The notes under the pieces: generated by a model
The model's database searches: none
What the model saw: the letters and a program-made list of their open reading frames with translations, nothing else
What the model was told of the DNA's origin: nothing
Assembly (NCBI GenBank): GCA_009746045.1
Contig: RPFO01000406.1
Location: 2,220,287 to 2,284,286, forward strand
From: Mesostigma viride
Taxonomy: Eukaryota; Streptophyta; Mesostigmatophyceae; Mesostigmatales; Mesostigmataceae
Length of the DNA: 64,000 nucleotides
Reading direction: 5' to 3'
Translations under genes and position numbers: made by a program
Shown here: piece by piece, positions 47,870-59,490 of the stretch
Position numbering within the stretch: position 1 is the stretch's first letter
Layout: every line of letters begins with the position of its first letter

Positions 47870-49231
47870 GCTGGAGCTGCCCCCCTTGGAGGGAGACTGC
47901 CCCTTACCCTTGCCCTTGCCCCAGCCCCTGCCCTTGCCCTTGCCCTTGCCCTTGCCCTTGCCCTTAAACATTTGTCCCAGCAGGGACTTGACTTCTGCCA
48001 TAGTGACAGGTCTCTTGCTCCTGTCTTCCCTCTCCCTATCCTCCTCCTCCCTCTCTTCCCCCCTGACCCTCTTTACAGAGGTGCCCATGGCCCCCTGGCT
48101 AAGGGGAGCCAAGGCCAGCTTGATATAATCCAATGCCTCCTTCATGTCCTCCCAGTACTTTGCCATTCCTGTTGCAAGCATAGCGTAGGTGTTTTTGTCA
48201 AGTTTGAGTTTCTCAAGGAAGGAACGCAGCAAGAACTTGTGATCTAGCTGCTGGACATCAGGACGTGCTTTGATGGCTAGCTCATATTTCTTTGTCTCAG
48301 CCACATAGTCCACTGATGTGACCCTGTATTCCTCTACCCACCTGAATGCCCCATAGATGTCCACAGATGAGGGGGTGGAGAGGAGGTCAGTTAGCTCCTT
48401 CATGAAAGCCTCCCAAACTGCCCTAGCCTGCGTGTCCTGCCACTTGGGATACCTACGCTGGAAGACAAGAATGAGATTCTGAATCTGAGAAGAGGACTGA
48501 TGGTAAAAATCCCCCTGCATGAGAGATCCAAACCAATTCTTGACATTCAGTTCCTCCCTAGCCAGCTGCAGAGAGAGAAGTGCATGATTCCCCTGCTCCC
48601 TAGTATACCCCTCAGGCAGCCCCCTGACATTAATCCTATCCACAGGACGGTTTTCATTGTAAGTGGGCAACCTAGAGGGGGATGCAGGGGGAGAGGGAGA
48701 AGATGGTGTTGCTGCTGCAGCATTCACAGGAGAGACCTGCTGAGAGGGAAGTGCTACTTGAGTGAGCTGAGCAGGATGGGCAAACATGGGCTGTGTAGGA
48801 GGGTTAGACAACATAGGGGTGGGCTGGGTGGGGGTGTGAGTGTGTGTCACTTCCCGCCTCCTGCTGCGGGCCTCCTCCCAATCATGGAAGGTGGGAGAGA
48901 GGGACACTTCATCGTCAGTAGGGTTAGTAAGATCATGATGCAGCCAGGTAGGCAGCCACCTACCCGCCCCTCTCAGGATGGCGTTGTGTAGGAGCTCCAG
49001 CACGCACCAGACGCACCCTGCTGCCCTGCACCCTCCTCCCTGAGAGGAGAGCCTGCAGGGCAGGCAGCAGGTCGTCGCACACCCTGCGTGTGCCCTGCTT
49101 GGAGGTTGGGCAGGCCCAGGATGTGCGTGATGATTGCACACACCAGGCTGCCCGCCTCCGCGACGTGCATCTGCTGGCTCCTGTCGGCCAGCCCACGGAA
49201 GGAGGCTGTGGCTGTCTGTATGGCACGCCAC
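46514..49231 (-). CDS. C5 Gag-integrase fusion
   Basis: A single 905-residue frame. The first 90 or so residues probably belong to the overlapping leader frame. Gag proper has a Pro/Thr/Ser-rich lead, LPEGYTREQGN, a helical capsid-like region, an acidic/basic segment, a GKGKGK repeat, about 27 consecutive Asn, and knuckles CTRCGMKYHLRPTC and CHKC...C. Integrase follows with no stop: HFLYGHEVS ... CQHC, GDVFHIKG (Asp), LLDQQF (Asp), GIIERAIR (Glu), D-x29-E, and the C-terminal FREGDQVLFYKE. No protease between Gag and integrase. Confidence 0.9.
47789..47871 (-). repeat. Trinucleotide run coding poly-Asn in C5 Gag
   Basis: About 27 TTG units on the plus strand (AAC/ACA/CAA on the minus strand), next to a CCCTTG run coding GKGKGK at about 47900-47970. 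Confidence 0.95.
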
Positions 49232-50508
49232 ACGGCCTCATCACCCAGGGTGATGAAGTCGCGACCTTCCAGGTCGCCCTCCAGCAGTGCTGGTTGCTGC
49301 CCAGCTGCGGTGGGACCCTGAGGCCCCTCCGGCCCTGCCAGGGACTTGTCCTTGTTGCGGCTAGAGGGGGCCTGCCCCCCAGAGCCGCTGGAGGTGCCCG
49401 TGACACCCTCCATGGGGGCTGCATCCCCCGCCAGCGCCGGAGGCGCCGGCGTCGCTGCCGGGGTCCCTGCGACCCCGGGCGCTTGTGTCGCCGCCGGGGT
49501 CCCTGCGACCCCGGTGGCCTCCTCAGCCACCTGGCCCCCCACGCTGGGCGGGGGAGCCTGCGGCTGAGGTTGGACCCTCTGACCTGCCAGAGGGTCCTGG
49601 GTGGCTTCACCACCCATGGGCGTGTTGGGGGCGTCTGCCGCCCCGCGCTCCGTCGCAGGCGGCATCGCAGCCGCCTCACGCCTATCCGGGCCCCAGCCAA
49701 CTGGCGTGACTTGGGGCCACGGCCCCAACGGAGTCAGCGCGATCTCTGTCGGGCGACCACGCGCAGCGCCTCTCTCTGGCGCTGCCTGGACGCCCACTGA
49801 TCAACAGTGCCGGGGTTGTGCCTCGGCCGATTGGCGAAACAGTACAGCCAAACTGCCACCTGAACCAGTGGGATCTGCATCCTAAGACGCCCCTCGATCA
49901 GCGTGTGCACCCGATGAACCTCTATCGCGTGTATCTGCTCATCTGGAAGCAACTGAAAACGTTGGTGCATGATCCGGCCGTTCACCGAAATGAACGCCGG
50001 GATGTCGTCCTCCCCAAGGGGGAGAAAATGGGGGGGCGCCCGAACGCGACCGGGGGCGGAACATGTTCCCCATACCGGTCAATGTCCATGGTGGCCATCT
50101 GTCGGCCCACGGAAAGGTTGCCAGACGTCGCAGGTGTCTGTGCGAAATCTCGAGCGAAGGCCGAGGCCTCGCAGGCTGCACCTCCCATCCTCCTCGGAGG
50201 AATCACTCCGCTCACGACCCCCGTCACCTGCGACGGGGGAATCGTGCCCGGGGGACCTGCCCCCCAGGTGCCATGGCGGACGAACCGCCAGTGGCAAACG
50301 GCCGACCGCTCGCCATCCCCGGGCGCCGGGCCCCACCTGCGGGCCCCGACGCCTGGGGTGGTCAGCGACCACCGTGCGGAAGGTGACGTTGGGCGTCACC
50401 CTCGCATCGTTGGTGGAGGGCGTGCCCTCCGGCGAAAGGCGGGGTGAGGTGCGCCTGGCAGGCGCCTTCCCCTTGTTGTTGTTGCCGTTGTTGCCGTTGT
50501 TGGAAGCC
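48973..50508 (-). CDS. C5 leader ORF0 (several frameshifts)
   Basis: Begins MASN..NNKGKAP at 50508, like C4 ORF0. The N-terminal part is Pro/Arg/Ser-rich. From about 50200 to 49740 the likely protein moves between frames (segments with MDIDRYGEH and LLPDEQIHAIEV). From 49797 to 48973 it is a 274-residue frame, Ala/Pro/Gly-rich with the tandem motif GVAGTPAAT, ending in a helical, Cys-containing segment (VCAIITHILGLPNL). No known domain. It overlaps the start of the Gag-integrase frame. Confidence 0.5.
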
Positions 50509-50553
50509 ATATCTTTTTTTTTTTGTAAAAAAAATATCGAACTTTTCAGTCCA

Positions 50554-51009
50554 AGTTGGATGGAGACTAGGGACGACGAACAACTGCGAAGCTGAAGCGA
50601 ATGATGATTGTATTACAATAATACAATGAGAGAGCAATGGAAGCTGAGGGCTCAGAATGGAACGTCTGGGCAAACTCGGGTGCTGCGGCACTCCCCAGTG
50701 CTACGCCTATATGCCTATGGCGGTGCTACCTGCAGCACACAACCAGTGGACAACTGTACACTGCAATGCCATGCGACCACGTCACTAGCAACCAGCTAAG
50801 ACTCGGCCCGTCAGGCCCGGCTACACCGGACCTGGCGGGTCGAGCTAGCACCTAGGAACAGTCTGGCACTAACCGCACATCGGTCCACATGACACCTCAG
50901 TACCGTACACCCTGCCGTACTGTACTGAGGTGTCCCGCTCAGCCGCGGTAGGCAATACGCGGCGCGCAGGCCGGAAATCCGTGTGTCAGCCTAAGCATCT
51001 CATCTAACT
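50554..51009 (-). repeat. C5 5' LTR (minus orientation)
   Basis: 456 bp, differing from the other LTR by two single-base indels and about one substitution. Inside it on the minus strand comes tggactgaaaag. Confidence 0.95.
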
Positions 51010-51014
51010 GCTAC
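51010..51014 (+). other. Target-site duplication of C5 (right), gctac
   Basis: Right copy; the C6 protease frame resumes here. Confidence 0.92.
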
Positions 51015-51337
51015 CCTAGAAGTGGATACTAACTCAGAGGTGTCTATCATCAGGGTGGAGGATGCTCAGGGCCTGAAGGTGAATAAGGCTGGCTGCAGGG
51101 CAGTGAGTGACTTTACGGGCACTGTAACAATGAAGATCCTAGGGGAAGTGACTGTGCCTATCCTGGGTGTCCCCACTGCGTTCTGTGTGGTGGAAGGGTA
51201 CCAGGGGCCTGCCATTTTGGGCCAGAATTTCTTGTGCATGCCAGGAGTGACTCTGTCAGCAGATGAGCTTGCACTAGAAGGTCATGGCAGTTTGCCCCTC
51301 CAGAGATATCACTACTCCAAGGGTCTAGCTGTGGCAC
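51015..51337 (+). CDS. C6 protease-like domain, 3' part
   Basis: Resumes after C5 with EVDTNSEVSII, VSDFTGTV, VPILGVPTAFCVVEGY and ILGQNFLCMPG, close to C1. Homology ends after KGLAVA, where C1 continues toward RT. The frame runs on to 51429 by chance. Confidence 0.85.
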
Positions 51338-51608
51338 GTAGTAGTTCACGCGTCGCCAAACAATTGTTTCAGTTGTGGGGGAAACTCTTCCTTTTCTTGT
51401 TGAGCATCATGACAGTGGAGGCGTTCTAGGTTGAGCTTTGGTTCCTCCCACGTGTATGGTGGTTTGGTTTTGGTGGGGAGGAGAACAACGGCATCTGTGT
51501 TGTTCCCACTATCATCATGGTACTATGGGTAGGGCGAGCTCCCTAGGAGTTGTCCAGATTGGTGGGAGCTACGTCTGGTTACCCTGAGCAGTTTTTTGCG
51601 GGGGAGTG

Positions 51609-52169
51609 GACATCCTGGATGTCTGCAATGTAATTTCCAGACGGCATCACACATGCCAGGGCAGAACAACAGCATTTACGGGGTTTCCACTATCATACTT
51701 GGACAGCTGTGTCTAGTTACCCTGAGAAAATTTCTGCGGGGGAGTGGATATCCCAGGTCCGCCAAAGGGTTGCCATGGATGCTATCATGGAGGCATATGG
51801 CATGGTAGATGCCACCACATCAGGGGACATCGGGATACCTGCAGTGGGTTGTCCCCTAGAGGGTATCACACGTGCACCCATGAGTTGCCGGACATCCTGG
51901 ATGTCTGCAATGTAATTTCCAGACGGCATCACACATGCCAGGGCAGAACAACAGCATTTACGGGGTTTCCACTATCATACTTGGACAGCTGTGTCTAGTT
52001 ACCCTGAGAAAATTTCTGCGGGGGAGTGGATATCCCAGGTCCGCCAAAGGGTTGCCAGATGCTATCATGGAGGCATATGGCATGGTAGATGCCACCACAT
52101 CAGGGGACATCGGGATACCTGCAGTGGGTTGTCCCCTAGAGGGTATCACACGTGCACCCATGAGTTGCC
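51609..52169. repeat. Tandem duplication, two copies of about 280 bp
   Basis: gacatcctggatgtctgcaa starts at 51609 and again at 51891. The copies are almost identical except for a 3-bp difference (gccatggatg against gccagatg), so the duplication is recent. Confidence 0.9.
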
Positions 52170-54859
52170 AGGGGTCTCTTGCATGGGTTGCCCACTTGCC
52201 AGACGGTGTCCTTTGACACATGTTCCCAGAGGGGGTGGACCACTTGCTTGACAACGTCCCTTTACAAGTGGGGTGTGGGTCACTTGCCAGTTGGGGCCCT
52301 TACCTGCGCCAGACCATTGTGACCACGCATTTACTTCTCCGAGGACATGATGGTTACCACTGCTTGTTGGCAGATGGTCCCTGTTGGGCCTAGGAGGTGC
52401 ACTCGGACAGCAAGTATGGACACCAGGGCTGCTGTCATAGTTCTTATCTGTGAATATATCTGATATAGTTCTCAGATCAGAATTTTTGACACTGCTCAAG
52501 GCGCTTTCAGGCCCATTCTCTTGACTTTTGGGCAGTTGTGCTGGCTGTTGGACCACCTCAGGCCCTTGCCACTCCTTAGGCTTAGGAGTTCTGGCTACCT
52601 GGCACTTGGTAGTAGCCATGTTAGAGTCTGCTGTCTTGACAGGTTGGCAGTCTGTGGTTTGCCTATACTAGGCAGTTTTTCTGAGTGCCATAGTGAAGGT
52701 TGCTGGCTCCTTCTTGCAGCTGATTGACGTTCAGTCCGGGAAGTTGACAGCATGTGGTCATTCTTCCAAGCAGCTTCTGGAGTCAGGCTCATTGGTGTCC
52801 GTTCCAGGCCTCCTTAATTAAAGCAGCTTAGTCACTTCCCCATAGCGTGACCGGCGCAAGCAGCTAGTCTTGGTTGTCCAGTCAGGCAACAGCTGTGTTG
52901 GATACCCACATGTGGGGGTGGTCCAACGCTGATTGGGCGTGGTGGCAGTAGCCTATTGGGGGCTTGAGGCCAGTGGGGGATTGGTAACTTGTCTATGGCG
53001 GGCATGGTGCATGGAGGCGACGTTGGAGAGTATCCTGGTGGTGGACTATAGTGTTGTTGGTGGTGACTGCAAGCACTCAATGGTGGAGACTTCATCAAGC
53101 ACTGCATGGTGGCCGCTGGGACTCTGGTGACTTGGGGACGCCCAAGTGACGCGTATCTGTAAGGCTGGTGCCTGCTCCTGACGCTGTGTTGGGTCCTGCC
53201 TGCTGGTGGACATCAAGCCAGCCGAGTGCATGCAGATGAGTAACCTCCTACCCTTGCTTTGCCCTGCTATGGACTTATCCTTGCTTGCATGGTGCCAGGA
53301 TGGCTTGTTGTCTTGATAGTACACCATCCGCCCTTGAGCTGATTGCTTGCACAGCATGATGGTTGTATGAATAGGACTGCTTGCACGGGGGGTCTGGCAT
53401 CATGTTTGCATGGGTAGGATGTCCTCGTGGGTTGGATGATGGGCGGGATCAACGGAGCTACAACTGTGGGGCCGGCTGGAATCTTTGGCATGACAGTGAT
53501 GACAATGGTGCCCACTCCGTTGACTCTTAATTGAGGAATTGGACTACTTGGTGCTGGGGGGGGCTCACATGAGCTTAGAGGTGTGGGTTTGTTGAGGGAC
53601 CCATTCAGCCCTCTACCACCCTTACAACCTGCCTCATGTGCATCAGTATCCGTGGTACACTGACATTAATATCATTTGGCAGTCTACGTGGTCCACGGAC
53701 ATGGATACTACTTTCCATGCTTTGACTAGGGAGACATTGTTCAGTATACTTGCTAGGGCCCTGCCAAGCTGAGGGTGTATCTGTTTGATGACGGATGGCC
53801 TCATCCAGCATACCCTTACGCTGCCCTACTTGTGCAACCTTGTCTTGGGCTCCTTCGATCCTAATGCCCACATTACCTTGCATGGTAGTGCCACCTGGAT
53901 GGTTGCGGGGCGTGATGTGTTGCTGGGGGCCCTGCCAAGCTTGAGCACATCAGTTGGCTGATTGGTGATTGCTTTCAGTCTGCTCTCAAGCTGCCTTGTA
54001 TGCAACTCCGTCTTGGACACTTTGCTGTAGTGCCCACCCCATCTTTAGTCATGAGGTGCATAGGACGCCGTTATAGTAGAGAGACCCTGCAGGCCACCAG
54101 TGGGTCAGTGGGCTGAGAGACAGGCCTCCCCCACCCTTCTCCGGTTGGCTGGGCCTCTGTCTTTATGCGTATCCCATGGCGTTTGTTCCTGCTAGGTTAT
54201 GCTGTCAATCTTGGGAAGCTGATACCAGGATTAATATTACAGCTTATTCTAAGCAGAAGGGTGGAATTACTAGGCATGCTGGTAGTCTCCAGTTTACCAG
54301 TAATGCTGAGGGGGATTTGTGTGGGGAGCAGGGCGTGCAGGGGATTGGGCTGCATCTAAACCTTGCATCGGGGTAGCGTGTGCTACGATTTACAAGTTGG
54401 GGCATACCGTTCATAATGCTGGTGAGGCATTACTGATCTTCTGCTATCCCTCTCAAGGCTGTGGATGGTTTCCCAGGCATCTTATGGAGAAATAGTGTGC
54501 CTTGTGATCATAAAAAGCCACTGGCTATGGGTTTGAGTGTACTAGCTACTAAGGAGATGTGGCTTTACCTCACTCTCACTCCTTTGGTGCGCCTGGAGGG
54601 GGGAAAATTTTGTTCTGGTGGGGAGGAGATCTATGAGGATCATAGCGTGAAGACACCCTGGGATTTCAGTTCATCCTTTCTGGGTCTCATCATAGATCCC
54701 TGACTAGGTGGTATCCTGGTTTCGCTGGCCATCGGTGGGCTATTTTGGCTTTGCTTTGTTACATCTCCCCAACCTGCTGACGGGTCCCCACTGGTGACAA
54801 CCCTGTCCACGGCCTCTCTTTATCATGGGCGTACTTCTGAGATAACCTTGCTCTAATTC

Positions 54860-55084
54860 ATGAGGCGACCCTGTTGGCGACGTCTTCCTGCTGGATTGCT
54901 CCTGCCTCTTGGTGACTGCACTTCCACCTGGGGCGCTGTTGACGTTTCCTCGTTCCAGTTTGCGTGGACTGACGGGTGTCAGCAGGCCTTGGACTTGCTG
55001 CAGCAGAAGCTCATGCCAGCCCTTGTGTTAGGATTGAGCATTCTTGGAATCCATCCAGCCTGCTATGACCTGTTGGTGATCTGA
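54860..55084 (+). pseudogene. Gypsy RT/RNase H remnant
   Basis: Frame containing FAWTDGCQQALDLLQQKL and ALVLGLSI...YDLLV, matching the pattern FxWxxxCQxAFxxLKxxL...PVLxLP at the end of gypsy RT (compare G1 near 2240-2350). Stops on both sides. Confidence 0.55.
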
Positions 55085-55712
55085 GGGAGGTCCCCAGTTG
55101 GGATGGATTGGGGATTTATTATGGCTCTGTTACCTGCCACTCTTTGTTGTGGTGATACAGCATCTGTCCCTGACTACCTCTTCCCTTGAGAAGGGCTGGG
55201 ATCTTTGGGTGTGCTGTGTTGACTAGCTTTGATGAGCCTTGGACCCTGGCAGCCCAGTTAGTTATGGGGGGTTGGCTGTACGTATAGAGGGTTAGCCTTT
55301 CTACATGACACTCTGCTTCCTGCCCTGATCAAGCAGTGAGAGCTGTCAGTATTCGTGGCATGGATCCCTGTGGATGACCCGTTATCCCTGGGAATGTCAA
55401 GCTTGTCTTTCACCCGTGGACTCTAGCTGAGGGAGGGTGGTGTCCCAGAACATGGAGTGGCCTCACCTTGTTTGGCTTAGGTCCCTTGATCATGTTTACT
55501 CCTTCCTGGATTCATGTGGACTCATCGAATCCGACGGGGATCTGAGTTGAGTGGGATGGACTCTGGTGGGAGTTCGGTTGGACTAAGCTGAGATGACATC
55601 CAGATTTTGGTGACCAGTTTCTGAGGATGGTTGAGGGGATCTGAGCCTGGATGGCACATGGAGAGTGACTTCTGTGTTGTACCCTCGACATATGGAGTTG
55701 TTCACCTAGGGC

Positions 55713-56039
55713 TTGATTCCTGGTATGATTAAGACACGTGGTTCATGTATGCACACCAGCCTGTATGAGAGTGGCTCCCCTTTTGTGGCTCATCTGCTGC
55801 ATAGGATGTATGCATTGTCACCAGGACCGGCTGAGATTGACATGAGGCCTGCTGCGGGGCAGGACATGCTGGCAGCCTTACCTGAGGCTTTGAAGGAGGC
55901 ATTTACTCAGTCGCAGCCAGTGAGTATGGGAGAGGCTTCCTACATGGAGCTGTTGGAGTTTTCAGTTCAGAAGGGTGACTTTGAGTTGGTTCCTTCTTCC
56001 TCCAGCTCTGCCAGAAGGTATTCCTTTGGAGACTTCTAA
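55713..56039 (+). CDS. Small ORF of unknown identity
   Basis: 108 residues, hydrophilic, ending VPSSSSSARRYSFGDF. No domain recognised. It may be a piece of G2 or chance. Confidence 0.2.
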   Translation: MIPGMIKTRGSCMHTSLYESGSPFVAHLLHRMYALSPGPAEIDMRPAAGQDMLAALPEALKEAFTQSQPVSMGEASYMELLEFSVQKGDFELVPSSSSSARRYSFGDF

Positions 56040-56362
56040 CCTCTTTTGCAATCCCGGGTTGCCCAAGTACACTGTGGAACTCAGGGTCCGTCTGACGCCA
56101 CTAAGGGTGCTGGTGCCTCTGATAGGTGCTAAGTGGTCTGTGGTCAAGACCTTTCTGCAGTTCTGGTGGGCGTACAGATCAGGGGTGAGCAGGCACAAGA
56201 CGTCTTCTACTTGGGTGATGGACCCTGAGAGTCAGTCTGTGGTGCTCCTCTCCAGGGGCATGCCTTCGCTATGCTGCCCAGATGGTGGCAGGGGCTGCTG
56301 AGACTTGCGTGGTGCTGCAGGTCAGCAGGAACTGGCCAGAGTTGGTCCACATGGTGGAGCAG

Positions 56363-56830
56363 AGTTACGTTAAATAGTGCCGGAACCTTTTGCCCACTGA
56401 GGCAAATCGGTCCGTCACACTATTTTGCCGGGAATAACCACTTCCGAGCACCCAAGTTAATTCGGCCGAATTAACTTGGGTGCTCGGAAGTGGTTATTCC
56501 GGGCAAAATAGTGTGACGGACCGATTTGCCTCAGGCGGCAAAAAGGTTCCGGCACTATTTAACGTAACTAAAACCTGGCCTCGTGGAGGGGGGACGAAGA
56601 GCCCGAGACATCCGCCTAGGCCACTGAGCACGCACCACTAAATGCGCCGGAGCTGCCTCAGTGAGGATTCGAACCCCTGACCTCCAAGGTGCACAGGTTT
56701 TAGTTCCGAGCACCCAAGTTCATTCGGCCGAATGAACTTGGGTGCTCGGAAGTGGTTATTCCGGGCAAAATAGTGTCACGGACCGATTTGCCTCAGGCGG
56801 CAAAAGGTTCCGGCACTATTTAACGTAACT
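56363..56830. mobile_element. Foldback element with 5-bp duplication
   Basis: 468 bp, ends AGTTACGTTA...TAACGTAACT, flanked by agcag at 56358-56362 and 56831-56835. The left 207 bp (56363-56569) form an almost perfect palindrome centred on aattcggccgaatt. The right 125 bp repeat its right arm and part of its left arm. A 136-bp core with tRNA-like sequence lies between. It could be a long-TIR MITE or a solo LTR of the AGTT...AACT group. Confidence 0.8.
56571..56706 (-). ncRNA. tRNA-like sequence, possibly permuted
   Basis: On the minus strand: a T-arm (GGGGTTCGAATCCTC, a perfect B box), an acceptor-like CTGAGGC, a 25-base spacer, GCTCAG, then an A-box match TGGCCTAGGCGG. The 3' half therefore precedes the 5' half. 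The outer ends, AACTAAAACCTG and CAGGTTTTAGTT, pair perfectly. The D-arm to anticodon spacing is too long for a normal tRNA. Confidence 0.35.
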
Positions 56831-57285
56831 AGCAGTTTCCCATGTGTGGACCCAAGGGCAAGGATGGCCTGAATGGGAATTGGTATAGCCTGTGAGGAAC
56901 AGGGCTGAGAAGGAAAGGGGGGCTTTGGATTGTGGTGTGAGGGGGGGGGATTCCAGGATGGATGATGGGGGGGCTCCATTCCAGTTCTGATGTTCCAGTC
57001 CAGAGTTCCAGAATTCCAGAATGATGACGGGATGACTTCCAGTATTGCTGTGATTATCTGGGCTTGTAGTGGATAAGGATGTGACAGGTGACTTGTCTTC
57101 TTTAAGCACCTGTGACTAGATGTTTATGAGATAGGAGGCCCTGGCTTCAGGGATGTAAAAACCCATCTGCTTGTCCCAAGAGATGGTGGACTTCCTGTTT
57201 CGTGTTGTGTTGTTTATTGTGGCGGGTGTTGTTTTACTCTCCTTGACTTTCAGGAACTGGGAGTTCTTGTCTTGAGGGGGAGATA

Positions 57286-57951
57286 TGTAACAACCAAATG
57301 TTACATCCAAAGTTTTCCTACTGTTGATCTTACTTTGAGTTCTTTGGGACAATTATTTAGAAGTTATGAGGCTTCGAAGTAGACTTACTGAATTATTGTT
57401 CTACCCTCATTGGTCGTGGCCTGATCCACGTGGGGTACTTTGAATGGCCTAGTTCAGCCAGTTATAGATTCTCTTTAAGACTTTTGTACCTGGTGGATTT
57501 GTTCCCGGTCACGGAGATTCTGTAGTGTTGGCCTTGTGTTGTTTTGTGAATTTAGAGGACAGGATCTAACCTTGAGTGCTTCCTCGCATTTGATTGGTCC
57601 TTACGGATTAGGATTGAGCTGACTCTGCATGCACGATGACCTTTATCCTGGTTGTGGAGGTCGTGAAGAGAAGCTTACGTGGGAACCAAACCTATGGTGT
57701 AATTCAAGGTTTTCCTTGTTTCATCAAAAAAGCAATCAGCCCTTGCTCGAAGTCATCTATTACTCTAACAGATAGTTGACCTGGAAACAACTTGTCTGTT
57801 GTGTCTAACAAGGGTAGGGACTCAATCCCTCAACTGTTGGAGTTTCATCTTCATTGCTGCTCTGGACGTGGAGTTATCTGTCAAGACTCTAACCCAGGTA
57901 TAAAGATCTTTTCACACTAATGCTTATACTGAGGCTGTTGCATACACAACA
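57286..57951 (+). repeat. G2 3' LTR (inferred ends)
   Basis: Begins TGTAACAACC after the polypurine tract. An end at ...acacaaca near 57951 gives TGT...ACA. No partner LTR in the window. Confidence 0.5.
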
Positions 57952-58398
57952 ATTTTAGTCGTTTCAGTAACTCTCTGCTGAGACGCCCTGCCCTAGCTTT
58001 TGTATAGCTATGCTGATCTTCCCCCCCATGACAGGCTCCCCCTTAGCTGGGCATAGCTTGAAGATCATGGGGCTGCAAGTGCCCTAGCTGGTGCACCTAG
58101 AGCAAGCTAGGGTCGTTTACATTCCCACCCTTGCAGGAAGTAGCTTAGAATGTATGGTCGGCCATATGCCCCTTCTCTGGGCAATGTGCTACATATACTC
58201 CCAACGGAGTTATGTTCCTAATTAATTAATTAATTAATTTGCTCTGCATGTCAGCTAAAATTATGGCGTGGTATATTAATTAATTAGGTAATTAATTAAT
58301 TAATTAATTAATTAATCAATTAATTAGACTCGTGCTCCCGTTGGGTCCGAGTCACGGAGCATTAACCCCGATGGATGGATGGATGGATGGGGACACAC
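57952..58398. other. Non-coding spacer with microsatellites
   Basis: No ORF supported. Includes (TTAA)n at 58219-58326 and five to six GGAT units at 58370-58391. Confidence 0.8.
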
Positions 58399-59490
58399 AA
58401 TCCTACCGGTTGAAGGCAGTCATCATGTGCAGCTACCTGCGCTGCGACGCCCAGGACATCACCCAGATTGGCTACGCTGGCCTCAGGAGCCTCCTGCATG
58501 AGCGCAGACGGGCAGCCGGCACAGCAGCTGCAGCATCCCCGCAGAGCTAGCAGCACCTCCCCCAGCACGGACTCCATCCGAGCTGCAGTGGCGGAGCAGC
58601 TGGCGCCGATGGCTGAGCAGCTCGCCCGGCCCTGAACGTCCCTGACGGCCCACTCAACACTCTCTCGGCCAAGGTCAACAACATTGAAGCCAGAGTCGCC
58701 CTTAAGCTCCAGCCTCAGTTTACTGCTACGCAAGAGCACATTGCCACCAAAGTTTCCGAGGCCACAGGCTGCCACTGTCGGTGACCATCCGCCTTAACCA
58801 GGTGGAAGGCCGAGTCGGCCAAGGCACCGTGAAACTTGAGGCAGTTGCTGCCAAGGTAGACGCCCTGGCCACGCAGGTCCCCGAGATCGCCGAGCGAACG
58901 GCCACCATCGCCGCCCAACCTGTTGGTAGGGCTAGCCGGCGATGACCCCTCGACTCGCGCCTCCTGGGCGGACCTGCTCAAGAGCAAGGCATTCTCTACC
59001 ACGACCGCCATCACCACCAAGCTCCAGGAGCTGGAAGACACGCGCCGCGAGGCCGCTGACCGCGACCGTCGCCGCTTCCGGGTCATCCTCAGGCGCTTCG
59101 ACATGCCACCGGAGGAGACCCCAGACTCTCTTCTCGACGAGCTGAAGAAACAGCTCTTGGCGTGCATGCAGCTGCCAGGTGCGATACTGCAGGGCGCCTA
59201 CCGCCTGCATGCCCCATCCACGGGCCAAGGCTGGGCCCCCTCCAGTGGTCCTCACCTTCAGCGACATCACAGCCCGAGTTCGGTTCCTCTCTCGCCGCAA
59301 GAAGCTGGTGGACACCTCCTGGTCGCTTGACGACGACCTGACGCCAGCCCAGCAGCAGCAACGCCGCGATCAGTGGCCCGACTACATCTGCCACAAGACC
59401 AACCCCGAGAAGCCCCAAGTGTACTGGCGGGGCGGGGACCTCTATGTCAACAAGAAACTGTGGAAGCCCCCCCGGGCTTCCCCGGGATAG
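58399..59490 (+). pseudogene. L1-type LINE ORF1 remnant (frameshifted)
   Basis: Coiled-coil-like repeats around 58800-58910 lead to an RRM-like segment (RRRFRVILRRFDMPPEE, then LLDELKKQL...LPGAILQ) in the frame of 58923-59330. The last part, VVLTFSDITARVRFLSRRKKL and LTPAQQQQRRDQW, lies in the frame of 59179-59490, as in the C-terminal domain of L1 ORF1 proteins. At least two frameshifts. ORF1 proteins bind LINE RNA as trimers. No ORF2 follows on this strand. Confidence 0.65.

Larger units (their letters stand above)
42526..51009 (-). mobile_element. C5: complete copia-like element, antisense to C6
   Basis: 8.5 kb, LTRs 458/456 bp with few differences and a perfect 5-bp duplication. Read on the minus strand: leader ORF(s), Gag-integrase in one frame, protease-like domain, RT, RNase H, 1.1-kb 3' UTR. 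Plus-strand ends are AGTTGG...CTAACT. Small frameshifts interrupt the leader, protease and RT. Confidence 0.95.
35557..51337 (+). mobile_element. C6: copia-like element, 3'-truncated, split by TRG and C5
   Basis: Leader ORF0, gag (split by TRG), UGA-CUAG, integrase, protease-like domain (split by C5). Homology ends at about 51337, just after the protease, so RT, RNase H and the 3' LTR are missing. It is the closest relative of C1. Left border uncertain. Confidence 0.85.
51338..57951 (+). pseudogene. G2: decayed Ty3/gypsy-like element
   Basis: A long stretch with no long ORF but a gypsy-like RT/RNase H trace at 54860-55084, a polypurine tract (cttgagggggagata) at 57271-57285 and an LTR beginning TGTAAC after it. 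The left border is where C6 homology ends. It is heavily mutated, and other unrecognised fragments may be included. Confidence 0.5.

Noticed and set aside
47588-48247. Plus-strand ORFs with poly-Val, poly-Leu or poly-Cys
   Set aside because: Antisense shadows of the TTG run that codes poly-Asn in C5 Gag on the minus strand.
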